Positions 7,689-14,801 of a stretch of 28,187 bases of DNA are shown here, piece by piece. The stretch is taken from positions 1 to 28,187 of the forward strand of contig JAZDKP010000115.1 of assembly GCA_043802925.1 (NCBI GenBank), read 5' to 3'. Each line of letters starts with the position of its first letter. The first letter of the stretch is position 1. The position numbers were made by a program, and so were the translations under genes. The stretch comes from JAZDKP01 sp043802925. Its GTDB lineage: Bacteria > Fibrobacterota > OXYB2-FULL-49-7 > JAEUSG01. The notes below the pieces were generated by a model. It did not search any database, had not been told where the DNA came from, and saw only the letters and a list, made by a program, of their open reading frames with translations.

Positions 7689-8855
7689 CTAAACCCCCAG
7701 CGCGGTTAAAAAAACAGACGCATTGGCATGAACGACTCCCTGGCTCTCGTAGGCATCTCCGCAATCCTTGCTGACCAGATAAGCGATGGGAACCTTCAAT
7801 CGTTCGGAAAAATACCCCAAACTTCCTTTTCTTTCATCGGAAACCTTCGCTTCAGCGATGAACCAGGGCTTGCCGTCCACGGTTACAAGAAAATCAACCT
7901 CTCGCTTTTCCTTGTCGCGAACATACCATAACCGCGCATCGTATCCTTCAGCATCAGTCAAAGCATGACATAATTTAAGCAGATGCGACGCTATCATATT
8001 TTCAAAGCGCGGGCCGGTTTCAGCCGCTTCCGCCCAATCCCACAGGTAAAGTTTATTCTCCTGCTTGAGGGCGCGGGCGATGTTATGGTGCCATGGTGGA
8101 ATGCGGTAACAAAGGAACAGGGCTTCCAACAAATTGAGCCATCCTTTGACTGTTCTAAAACTCACCTCTAAATCCTCACGAAGGCTGTTAATGGACAAAG
8201 GCGACCCGACCCTGGCCGGCAGCATCATCATAAGCCGCTCCAGCGCGAAAATATCCTGTATCCTGCTGAGGTCCCTGACATCTTCGCGGAGAATGCGGGT
8301 ACGGCGCTCCTGCCGCCACCGCCTTGTAAACCGAGCGTCCGCCCGCGCAAAAGGCTCCGGAAAACCGCCATGGACAAGGAGCCGTTCAAGCCCCTGCAGT
8401 TCCCCGCTCATCTTTAATTTTGAAAACGGTTCCGGTATTGCGTAACGGTGGTTAGCCTCGGCCAAGGTTATTGGATGCAATCGATGGCTGTGATACCGGC
8501 CCTGCAGGGAATCCCCCCCCTTACGGTAAATGTCCAGCCGCGCGCTGCCGGTAACAAGAAAGGAATGACGCTCCTTTTTGGTGTCAAACTCGCCCTTGAC
8601 GAACCGCTTCCAGCGCAAATATTTGTGGATTTCATCCAGAACGATGAGCCGGTGCGCTTCCGGCCATTTGGCCGCCAAAATAACGCGCCGATCCGCGTCG
8701 CTGTCCCAGTTCAAATAAACGCCCCCCCCCTCCGCCGCGATGACCTCTTTTGCCAGCGAGGTTTTGCCCACCTGCCGAGGACCTGAAATAAAGACCATTT
8801 TTTCCTTTAGATCCTTCCGGATCAGATCCATGATTGAACGGGCGATTTTTTTCAT
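7689..8855 (-). CDS. AAA ATPase with C-terminal DUF4143 domain
   Basis: A 388-residue ATP-binding protein. The Walker A motif GPRQVGKTS is at about 25-33, Walker B LIVLDEIHK at 70-78, and a sensor-like FLVTGSARLD at 99-108. The second half is the DUF4143 domain, with its helical middle and the terminal block KREVDFLVTVDGKPWFIAEAK, a PD-(D/E)xK-like arrangement (E..D...EAK). These are widespread, usually lone accessory ATPases of unsettled function. Unlike its neighbours it seems to have its own promoter, with only 6 nt between the -10 box and ATG and no ribosome-binding site. Two long G runs (G9 at codons 42-45, G8 at codons 112-115) sit in the ATPase domain. It is not an obvious sugar gene. 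Confidence 0.88.
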   Translation of the reverse strand: MKKIARSIMDLIRKDLKEKMVFISGPRQVGKTSLAKEVIAAEGGGVYLNWDSDADRRVILAAKWPEAHRLIVLDEIHKYLRWKRFVKGEFDTKKERHSFLVTGSARLDIYRKGGDSLQGRYHSHRLHPITLAEANHRYAIPEPFSKLKMSGELQGLERLLVHGGFPEPFARADARFTRRWRQERRTRILREDVRDLSRIQDIFALERLMMMLPARVGSPLSINSLREDLEVSFRTVKGWLNLLEALFLCYRIPPWHHNIARALKQENKLYLWDWAEAAETGPRFENMIASHLLKLCHALTDAEGYDARLWYVRDKEKREVDFLVTVDGKPWFIAEAKVSDERKGSLGYFSERLKVPIAYLVSKDCGDAYESQGVVHANASVFLTALGV

Positions 8856-8861
8856 TTCTAC

Positions 8862-8890
8862 AATATACGACTTTTTCTGCTAATACGCAA
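8862..8890 (-). promoter_or_regulatory. Candidate leaderless promoter of the AAA/DUF4143 ATPase gene
   Basis: Reading the minus strand, a -35-like TTGCGT (8885-8890) is followed by 17 nt and then TATATT (8862-8867), five of six matches to the -10 consensus. The ATG begins only 7 nt after the end of TATATT, where transcription would start, and no Shine-Dalgarno sequence is present. This fits a leaderless mRNA. Confidence 0.5.
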
Positions 8891-8915
8891 ATAAAGTCGT
8901 GACTTTTTTTGCGTA
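8884..8915. promoter_or_regulatory. 32-bp near-perfect palindrome, candidate operator or hairpin
   Basis: Arms 8884-8898 and 8901-8915 are inverted copies around a 2-nt centre, matching at 14 of 15 positions (arm core ACGCAAATAAAGTC). The left arm covers the -35 box of the ATPase promoter, as expected for a repressor site. A further partial copy (GACTTTTT) lies at 8869-8876. The right end stops about 20 nt short of the end of the upstream SpsF-AKR gene. A transcript hairpin is the alternative. Confidence 0.55.
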
Positions 8916-8935
8916 ACGGTGAAATAAGTCGGCCA

Positions 8936-10579
8936 TCATTCCCGCCTCCAAAGGGCCGGATTCAACAACCCCTCCGGCGCTTTCCCGACGGTTCTTTCTA
9001 CCTGTTCGCATTCCGCTTCGGTCAGCGGGGGGGGTAAAAACCGCCTTAGGTTTTCCTGTATCTGCTTTTTCGATTCCATTCCCATGACAATGCTGTCTAT
9101 CCACGGCTGCGCGCGGACATAGGCCAGGCAAAATTCGGCCAAACTTTTCCGGCCGGACATTCTAAAAACTTTTTCAAGTCTTTCAAGGACAGTCAGGGCT
9201 GATATGCCGACTGCTCTTTTCCAAACCGGTTTTCTCGACAACAGAAGCCCCTGCAAATACGGGCTGCGTACATGAACGGTGACATCTTTCCGCCTGGCAA
9301 TGGCGGCTTTGATTTTCGGGCTGCGAAAGCGCCAATCCAATATATTAAATGGAAACTGTACATGGCCAACAACGGGTTCATTCAGAGCATCCAGCAACTC
9401 AACAGACGTTTGCAGGGATGCTCCCAGAGTCCCAATCACACCCTCGTTCTTGAGTTCAAGCAGCCGTTTCCAGGCAGCACCCCGCCATTTGTGCCGGTGT
9501 TCCCACCGATGAAGCAGAAACACCGGTAGCCGCTGCATGCGCAGGTTGCGGCAGGAGTGAAATACGCTGGCGTCAATTGCAAGGCGCATCTCTTTTTCAG
9601 AGGCATTTGAGGCTAAGTCAGCAAGAGGGTCCAGCTTGGTGATGACCTGCACCTGCCCTTCCCATCGGTGGTCGGTCACGGCTGCACCGATGCGTTCCTC
9701 AGCCATGCCATAGGCACGGGCCGTGTCGAAAGACCGGACGCCGTGGCGCACAGCTTCACAGAGGATGGCTTCAGCTTGGGCCTGGGACGGCTGGCCGCTA
9801 CTATTGGCGATACCGTAGTTGAGTCCGAGTTGGGCTGTGCCCAGGGTAAGTTCGGAATGAATACGGTTATTACGGTAACGATTGGGCACGGAAAAGCGCG
9901 GAGCATCGGGTAATCGGATAAGCTTTTCGCAAAGCGCCTGCCAGCCGATAGTGACCGGGTTTCGAACACCGTCAAACAGACGGCAGAGCCGCTGGTAATC
10001 TTCAGGCGAATCGAGAGTGCAGCGCAACCGGCTGAGATCGGTCTTCAAGCGTGCAGGAGCATAGGGCTGTTTTCCCTGACGCATACGGTAGGTCACATGT
10101 TCGTGGACGAGAGCATCCGGCCGGACCGCCGCTTTACGCAGGGCAGCGACGGTAAAGACTTCGGCGCTCAAACCATAAGGCAGGCCGTCCAGGGGAGATA
10201 AAGAGCCGAGGTATTCTTCACCACCGGCCTTGAATCTTTCAACCATTTCTTTCAGAAATGCGCCGTCAGGTACAACATTGTCAGCCGTAAGCCGGACAAC
10301 GATATCCCTGGACGACAGCTGCTTTGAGGCGCCGATGAAACGTCCGATAACATTTTCTTCCGACCCGCGAAAACAGCGAATTCGCCCGGATCCAAGCACA
10401 CGGCAAAGCGCGTCATCCGCGGCCGATGTTGTAGTCAGCACTGTCACCGGATAACCGCTGGTTGCAGAACGTCTGGCACATAAAACAACCGCAGGCATGC
10501 CGGCAATCGGCAGCAGGATCTTTCCCGGAAGCCGGGAAGAGTTCATGCGGGCCTGAATGAAAATGACAACCTTACTCAT
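8936..10579 (-). CDS. Fusion: SpsF-type cytidylyltransferase + aldo/keto reductase
   Basis: A 547-residue two-domain protein. Residues 1-235 form a SpsF/CMP-sugar synthetase domain: IFIQARMNSSRLPGKILL at 6-23 is the CTP-binding signature, with RLTADNVVPD as the acidic metal site. Residues about 243-547 form an aldo/keto reductase: LTLGTAQLGLNYGI, SFDTARAYGMAEERIG (catalytic Asp and Tyr), the ITKLDPL strand (catalytic Lys), FLLHRW (His) and a C-terminal MGMESKKQIQEN cofactor loop. In many pse/sps clusters these are separate neighbouring genes. Here they form one frame with no stop, coupled to the GNAT by an ATGA overlap. Likely role: activation of pseudaminic acid (PseF function) plus a reduction step, inferred from its place after pseI and the GNAT. 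Confidence 0.85.
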   Translation of the reverse strand: MSKVVIFIQARMNSSRLPGKILLPIAGMPAVVLCARRSATSGYPVTVLTTTSAADDALCRVLGSGRIRCFRGSEENVIGRFIGASKQLSSRDIVVRLTADNVVPDGAFLKEMVERFKAGGEEYLGSLSPLDGLPYGLSAEVFTVAALRKAAVRPDALVHEHVTYRMRQGKQPYAPARLKTDLSRLRCTLDSPEDYQRLCRLFDGVRNPVTIGWQALCEKLIRLPDAPRFSVPNRYRNNRIHSELTLGTAQLGLNYGIANSSGQPSQAQAEAILCEAVRHGVRSFDTARAYGMAEERIGAAVTDHRWEGQVQVITKLDPLADLASNASEKEMRLAIDASVFHSCRNLRMQRLPVFLLHRWEHRHKWRGAAWKRLLELKNEGVIGTLGASLQTSVELLDALNEPVVGHVQFPFNILDWRFRSPKIKAAIARRKDVTVHVRSPYLQGLLLSRKPVWKRAVGISALTVLERLEKVFRMSGRKSLAEFCLAYVRAQPWIDSIVMGMESKKQIQENLRRFLPPPLTEAECEQVERTVGKAPEGLLNPALWRRE

Positions 10580-11034
10580 ATTAAAATCTTTTCCATCCTG
10601 TATCTGTCAGACAATGTTTCTACGAGGGAATATCCGGCCCGTTCAAACATTTTCAGTGAACGGCTGTTCTCCAACTTTATTTCAGCCAGTATTTTCCGAT
10701 AGGGCAAACGATTGGCCTGCACAGAGGCATCCAGGGCGGTCAGCATCTGCAGTCCAACGCCTTTCCCCCGGCTTTCGGGGCACACGCTGATGCTCACCGT
10801 GCCGCCATCCTTCGTTTTATCCAACCGCATTTGTCCCACAGGCTTATTCTCACCGTTTTCAGCAATTAATAAAAAATCTTCTTTCTGCTGAAGCTTTTTA
10901 CTGAACCAGGCACAATGCTGCTCATACTTGACCGGGGACGGATTGAATGAATTCGCGCGCGTTTCCGGGTCATTGACCCACGCAAAGAGTAAATCGCGGT
11001 CCGCCATCGTTGCAGGTCTGATATTAATCTCCAT
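10576..11034 (-). CDS. pseH: GNAT acetyltransferase, probable PseH (UDP-amino-altrose N-acetyltransferase)
   Basis: A 152-residue acetyltransferase with the PseH-type opening IRPATMADRDLLFAWVNDPETR, then HCAWFSKKL, a VSISVCPESRGKGVGLQML acetyl-CoA loop (R/QxxGxG at about 90-96) and ENSRSLKMFERAGY. In the pathway PseH acetylates the 4-amino group of the UDP-sugar made by PseC. The pathway position is supported by pseI directly upstream (11-nt overlap) and a cytidylyltransferase directly downstream (ATGA overlap). Some bacteria fuse this domain to PseG; here it is free and no PseG is nearby. Another GNAT function is possible. Confidence 0.72.
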   Translation of the reverse strand: MEINIRPATMADRDLLFAWVNDPETRANSFNPSPVKYEQHCAWFSKKLQQKEDFLLIAENGENKPVGQMRLDKTKDGGTVSISVCPESRGKGVGLQMLTALDASVQANRLPYRKILAEIKLENSRSLKMFERAGYSLVETLSDRYRMEKILI

Positions 11035-12196
11035 GCGGCGATATTCCTGAATTATGCAACTGCTTTGTGATTCGCCCCTCGACTTCGCTCGGGGCTCGTA
11101 GGGTTATTTTCGGGCCTTGAGCGGAGTCGAAAGGCCCGATATTTTCAAGTATAACAAACTTCAAAGGCGATCCAGCGTTTATGGCCTGCCTTGTCTTTTT
11201 ACCGAGTATCCGGTTATAATGCTTGGGCGCAAGACCATTCCCGGGCCGAACGACCCGGATATTACCGGGTGTCAGCCTCTCCCCTTTCCGGATATCCGCG
11301 GAAACGAATATGGAACGCTTGAAAAGAACATTTTCGCCCTCGCTCTTTGTCGCGCCAAGCTTTGATGCGCCCAGGATCTCCTCGACCGAGCGAATTTCAT
11401 GGATCAGGGTTTTCAATTCTTTCGGCTCAATGGAAAACGACGCATCGGGCCCGCCGTCTGCGCGGCGCAGGGTGAAATGTTTTTCCACCGCAACAGCCCC
11501 GCGCGCAACAGCTGCCAGAGCAACCCGTATGTCCATGGAGTGGTCCGAAAGGCCCACATTGAGGCTGTACCGGTCACGTAAAACATCCATGGCCCGAAGG
11601 TTCATATCAGACGGTTTGGCCGGGTAGGCGCTGGTGCATTTTAAAAGCAGGATATTTCGCCCCACGCCGGGCTTGAGCGCTGCAACAGCTTCGTCAATTT
11701 CATTTTGAACGGCCATACCGGTTGAAAGAATGACCGGCTTTCTTTTTTTTGCCACATATTTTAGCAGGGGGATGTCACCCAGTTCAAAAGAAGCCACTTT
11801 ATGCACCGGAACCTTCAGCTTTTCAAGAAAATCCACTGACGATGAATCAAATACGGTGGAAAAAAGCATGATGCCAATCTTATTCGCATAGGCCTTGAGT
11901 TCAATCTGCCATTCCCACGGCATATACGCTTCTTTGTAGAGGTCGTAAAGCGTATAGCCCTTCCATAGCCCTTTGGTTATCTTGAACCATTTCTTATTGC
12001 TGTTCAGGGTCATGGTGTCCGGGGTGTAGGTCTGCATTTTTACGGCATCCGCGCCGGCTTCTTTTGCCGCTTCAATCAGATTACAACAGCGGGCCATGCT
12101 TTTTTTATGGTTGGCCGACATTTCGGCTATCACAAAGCAGGGATGGCCGGGGCCGACCAAACGGTCTTTTATTCTGATGGGATTCATCAATTTCAT
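11024..12196 (-). CDS. pseI: Pseudaminic acid synthase (NeuB family) with repeat-derived C-terminal tail
   Basis: A 390-residue enzyme that condenses a 6-deoxy-diacetamido-altrose with phosphoenolpyruvate to give pseudaminic acid. The NeuB barrel shows FVIAEMSANHKKS at 21-33, GADAVKMQTYTPDT at 48-61, GLWKGYTLYDLYKEAYMPWEW (the PseI rather than NeuB/LegI form), STGM, LLLKCTSAYPA, VGLSDHSMD and VEKHFTL. A C-terminal SAF/antifreeze-like domain follows (RSIFVSADIRKGERLT, RPGNGLAP). Normal PseI proteins end near 345-350 residues; from residue 352 this one is encoded by the 72-bp dispersed repeat (FDSAQGP, APSEVEGR) plus 14 further residues. Start coupled by ATGA to the DUF1016 gene. Confidence 0.9.
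   Translation of the reverse strand: MKLMNPIRIKDRLVGPGHPCFVIAEMSANHKKSMARCCNLIEAAKEAGADAVKMQTYTPDTMTLNSNKKWFKITKGLWKGYTLYDLYKEAYMPWEWQIELKAYANKIGIMLFSTVFDSSSVDFLEKLKVPVHKVASFELGDIPLLKYVAKKRKPVILSTGMAVQNEIDEAVAALKPGVGRNILLLKCTSAYPAKPSDMNLRAMDVLRDRYSLNVGLSDHSMDIRVALAAVARGAVAVEKHFTLRRADGGPDASFSIEPKELKTLIHEIRSVEEILGASKLGATKSEGENVLFKRSIFVSADIRKGERLTPGNIRVVRPGNGLAPKHYNRILGKKTRQAINAGSPLKFVILENIGPFDSAQGPKITLRAPSEVEGRITKQLHNSGISPHGD
11069..11140 (-). repeat. 72-bp dispersed two-hairpin repeat, copy 1 (inside pseI)
   Basis: This segment matches the reverse complement of 26914-26985 at 63 of 72 positions with no gaps. Seven of the nine differences lie in the central 10-nt spacer. Each copy holds two inverted-repeat arms: GGGCCTT/AAGGCCC and GCCCC/GGGGC. 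In this copy the sequence is read in frame and forms residues 352-376 of PseI. Confidence 0.85.
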
Positions 12197-13260
12197 TTAT
12201 CCGTTTCCTGCATATTTTCTTCATCCGGAAAAGGAACCGAGGCGGCCTCGGACTCAAGCTCTTCAATGGTGGGCAAATCACTTTTCAGACTGTCCGGAAG
12301 TGCTTTTGTGAGCAGTTCCGTAATATGTGTGGAAACGCCTATCGGCTTATTCACGTCCCGCAACGCATATTCCGCCACTGCCGCATCCCGTGTTTTGCAA
12401 AGAATTATTCCGATAGAAGGGGCGTCTCCGGGATGACACAAAAGGTCGTCCACGGCCGAAAGATAAAAATTCATTTTCCCGGAATACTCAGGTTCAAAAG
12501 CATGCATTTTGAGGTCTATGACAATATAACAGCGTAGCTTCAGATGATAAAAAAGCAAATCCAGAAAGAATTCCTGCTCCCCGACCTTAAGGGGGTACTG
12601 ACTGCCGACAAACGCAAAGCCCTGGCCAAGTTCCAGCAGAAATTCCCGGATATGAACCAGCAAACCCGCTTCAAGATGCCGTTCATGGGCATCTTCACCG
12701 AGGGTTAAAAAATCAAAGTTATAAGGGTCTTTCAGCAACCCCTGGGCAAGGTCAGAGTTCGGGGACGGAAGAGTATTCGAAAAGTTTGTAATAGCCTTGC
12801 CCTGCCGTTCGTGCAGGCGGGTTTCAATATGATGCTCAATAACAGCCAATGACCATCCATTTTCTATACATTTTTGAGCATACCAGAGCCTGCATTCATA
12901 TGTTTGCAACTTGTTTAAGAGCAAAATATTATGACTCCAACTCAATTGTCCAGACACCTTCTGGACAATTAGCTCATCCGGCCACGCCAGGGCAAAAGCA
13001 CGCATATAGAGAAGGTTGGTGCGGGAGAAACCATGCATTTTCGGAAAAGCAACCTTCAGGTCATGAGAAAGCCGGTTGATAACCTTGGCTCCCCACCCTT
13101 CGGACTCCTGCTTTTGAAGTATGTCACGACCAATGCTCCAGTTAAGTTTGATGGCTTCTGTATTGACGAAAACCATTGCGCGCATTTGGGCAGAACGGAC
13201 GCGCTCTTTGATATTCCGGAGAAAATCCTCATAACCTGTCAGCCGTTCCAGGAGCGTCAT
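12193..13260 (-). CDS. DUF1016 / YhcG family PD-(D/E)xK nuclease-like protein
   Basis: A 355-residue protein with the DUF1016 layout. An N-terminal helical domain has KLNWSIGRDILQKQ, WGAKVINRLSHDL and GFSRTNLLYMRAF (the usual NLxxMRxF block), then LSWSHNILLL. The C-terminal nuclease-like domain has FVGSQYPLKVGEQEFFLDLLFYHLKLRCYIVIDLK, where D and DLK form the PD-(D/E)xK-type site, and GILCKTRDAAVAEYAL near its end. Members are associated with DNA processing and sometimes defence, but the role is unsettled. It is unrelated to sugar synthesis, yet it is stop/start coupled (ATGA) both to the TIM-barrel gene before it and to pseI after it. Confidence 0.88.
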   Translation of the reverse strand: MTLLERLTGYEDFLRNIKERVRSAQMRAMVFVNTEAIKLNWSIGRDILQKQESEGWGAKVINRLSHDLKVAFPKMHGFSRTNLLYMRAFALAWPDELIVQKVSGQLSWSHNILLLNKLQTYECRLWYAQKCIENGWSLAVIEHHIETRLHERQGKAITNFSNTLPSPNSDLAQGLLKDPYNFDFLTLGEDAHERHLEAGLLVHIREFLLELGQGFAFVGSQYPLKVGEQEFFLDLLFYHLKLRCYIVIDLKMHAFEPEYSGKMNFYLSAVDDLLCHPGDAPSIGIILCKTRDAAVAEYALRDVNKPIGVSTHITELLTKALPDSLKSDLPTIEELESEAASVPFPDEENMQETDK

Positions 13261-14024
13261 GCCGCCTCCTGCGCGTAACGGATATCCTCGGCAAAGTCAT
13301 CAAGCTTGTCGGGATAGTTCTTGTTCGTCTCCAACGTCAGCCAGCCTCCGGCCGGAACCAGCGAGAGAAGCCAGGGCAAATCCAACTCGCCTTTTCCAAG
13401 ATGCGCATGACTGTCGACCTGTGTATGCTTTTTACCGTCGGACAAATGATGGACTTTAGGATTCAAAGCGAAAAGCTTGTCCAGAAACGTTTTTTCATTT
13501 TCATTCAGCGAGTACGCGGCGCACAACGCATGGCCAAAGTCCAGGCAAAAGCCAAAACCAAGTGAGGTCATAATCGAGGAGAGCTCCGCCGGTTCCACAC
13601 CCAGGCAACATTCGCCGTTGATACCGACCTTGGGCTTGTTTTCAATGAGCGCGTTCCGGAACGCATCCGGCATTGCCTGTTTAAATATAGCGAACTGCCG
13701 TATCGTTTCATTCAGCGTGCCATTCAGCCCGGCATGGTAGATAATCCACCGGGGTTGCAGAGCCCTTGCCCAGACCGCAACTTCGGAAATACACTTCCGA
13801 TTATGCGTCTCATTCTCCTTTAACGACAGGTTCATGCCGGCCAGCGAATGGGGCGCATGGAAAATGAATGGCACGTTCAGGGACTTCCATTTTTGCGCAA
13901 GCGAAACATCACTTCCGGGAACGATAAAAAGCTCGATATAGTCAAAACAGCCCTTGTCACGCAGCGCTTGCGCGGCATTGAAGTAGGCAATCGCATTGCT
14001 CCCGAGTTTGAGGCCGAATTTCAG
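13257..14024 (-). CDS. TIM-barrel sugar isomerase/epimerase-like protein, probable CTG start
   Basis: A 255-residue AP-endonuclease-2/xylose-isomerase-like barrel. The reading frame has no ATG before residue 64, and its first GTG (13874) would remove the first two strands. The true N-terminus appears to be KFGLKLGSNAIAYFN, preceded by CTG at 14024, an AAGGAG Shine-Dalgarno at 14030-14035 and a CTGA overlap with the upstream stop. Probable metal ligands are in FHAPHS, YHAGLNG, GINGEC, LDFGHAL, HHLSDG, HAHLGKGELD and LTLETN. Comparable proteins occur in nonulosonic acid clusters. An isomerase, epimerase or hydrolytic role on a sugar intermediate is inferred; no PseG is present, so a link to that step is conceivable. 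Confidence 0.75.
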   Translation of the reverse strand: MKFGLKLGSNAIAYFNAAQALRDKGCFDYIELFIVPGSDVSLAQKWKSLNVPFIFHAPHSLAGMNLSLKENETHNRKCISEVAVWARALQPRWIIYHAGLNGTLNETIRQFAIFKQAMPDAFRNALIENKPKVGINGECCLGVEPAELSSIMTSLGFGFCLDFGHALCAAYSLNENEKTFLDKLFALNPKVHHLSDGKKHTQVDSHAHLGKGELDLPWLLSLVPAGGWLTLETNKNYPDKLDDFAEDIRYAQEAA

Positions 14025-14593
14025 ATAGTCTCCTTAGCTGAAAGCAGGCTATCAAACAACCGAACGCCTTTTGCGTCCAAAAACTGCCTGATGACAGTTA
14101 AATCAATTCCTTCGCCTGCAACATTCAGCATATTCCTGATATCTGAAAGGTGCTTTTGCGATTCACCTTCGATATAATATTCCAGCTTGCGGACCACTAC
14201 GTACTCAGGGGGTGCAAACCAAGCGCGATGCCCGTCATCCAATTCCATCTGTCGCCGGTTCTGCATTCCCCAGCACGTTAACCGATCATCCGTAAAGGGA
14301 TAACAATCGGCTTTGAGTCCTGAATCCATATGAATCAGGTTGAAATGTGCACGAGAAGGCTTTCGTAATTCTGATTCAAGAATCTCCTGCGGTGGGCAAT
14401 AATAATCCGGCGCATGAAAAGCCTGGAGTATTCCAGGAATCGTACTTGCAGGAATCTGAAGCACCAAATCGATGTCATGCGTAAGTCTGGGTTCGCCATA
14501 GACAATAGCCGCAACGGAACCGGTAATCATGTACTCAAGCCGGCATTGTTCCAGCGGTTTGATGAATAATCCGTAAAAATCAAGTGACTGCAC
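14021..14593 (-). CDS. MNT/AbiEii-like nucleotidyltransferase
   Basis: A 190-residue protein with a DNA-polymerase-beta-type nucleotidyltransferase core: YMITGSVAAIVYGEPRLTHDIDLVL, with GS and the DxD metal pair. It also has ADCYPFTDDRLTCW and a C-terminal helical part EYVVVRKLEYY...SQKHLSDIRNML, as in DUF6036/AbiEii-type proteins. I start at GTG 14593, which has GGAGG upstream and overlaps the previous gene by 14 nt; the frame is open to 14692 but would overlap it by 113 nt. It follows the 73-aa gene, an arrangement typical of two-gene toxin-antitoxin-like modules. The target is unknown (protein or tRNA modification in relatives). Confidence 0.75.
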   Translation of the reverse strand: MQSLDFYGLFIKPLEQCRLEYMITGSVAAIVYGEPRLTHDIDLVLQIPASTIPGILQAFHAPDYYCPPQEILESELRKPSRAHFNLIHMDSGLKADCYPFTDDRLTCWGMQNRRQMELDDGHRAWFAPPEYVVVRKLEYYIEGESQKHLSDIRNMLNVAGEGIDLTVIRQFLDAKGVRLFDSLLSAKETI

Positions 14594-14801
14594 GAATCCA
14601 TATCCTCCGTAGTTCGGCTTCAACCGCTTCCGAGTCCCAATCGGGATGGAAATGGCGAATCCCGGCACGTTTGAGTCGTCTAGCAGTTTCAATCATTTCA
14701 TGCAAAATCCGCCATTTTTGCGCAGGCGACATATTTTTATAAATACCAATCTGTACATCCCGGGCGACATCGAGATGATTTATCTGATTTTCTCGAATCA
14801 C
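14580..14801 (-). CDS. Small partner protein of the nucleotidyltransferase (73 aa)
   Basis: A 73-residue, mainly helical protein: NMSPAQKWRILHEMIETARRLKRAGIRHFHPDWDSEAVEAELRRIW. The pattern of a leucine/arginine-rich helix, then H-P-x-W/D and a second helix, matches small proteins that regularly precede AbiEii/DUF6036-like nucleotidyltransferase genes. The start is GTG at 14801, forming a GTGA overlap with the pseC stop and preceded by GGAG within pseC. It overlaps the following gene by 14 nt. A role as antitoxin or regulatory partner is inferred from gene order only. Confidence 0.65.
   Translation of the reverse strand: MIRENQINHLDVARDVQIGIYKNMSPAQKWRILHEMIETARRLKRAGIRHFHPDWDSEAVEAELRRIWIRAVT

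Noticed and set aside
9027..9034. C8 run (coding strand) near the end of the SpsF-AKR gene as a phase-variation site
   Set aside because: It encodes a proline run near the C-terminus, where a slip would remove little, and a single run of 8 is expected by chance in this length of DNA.
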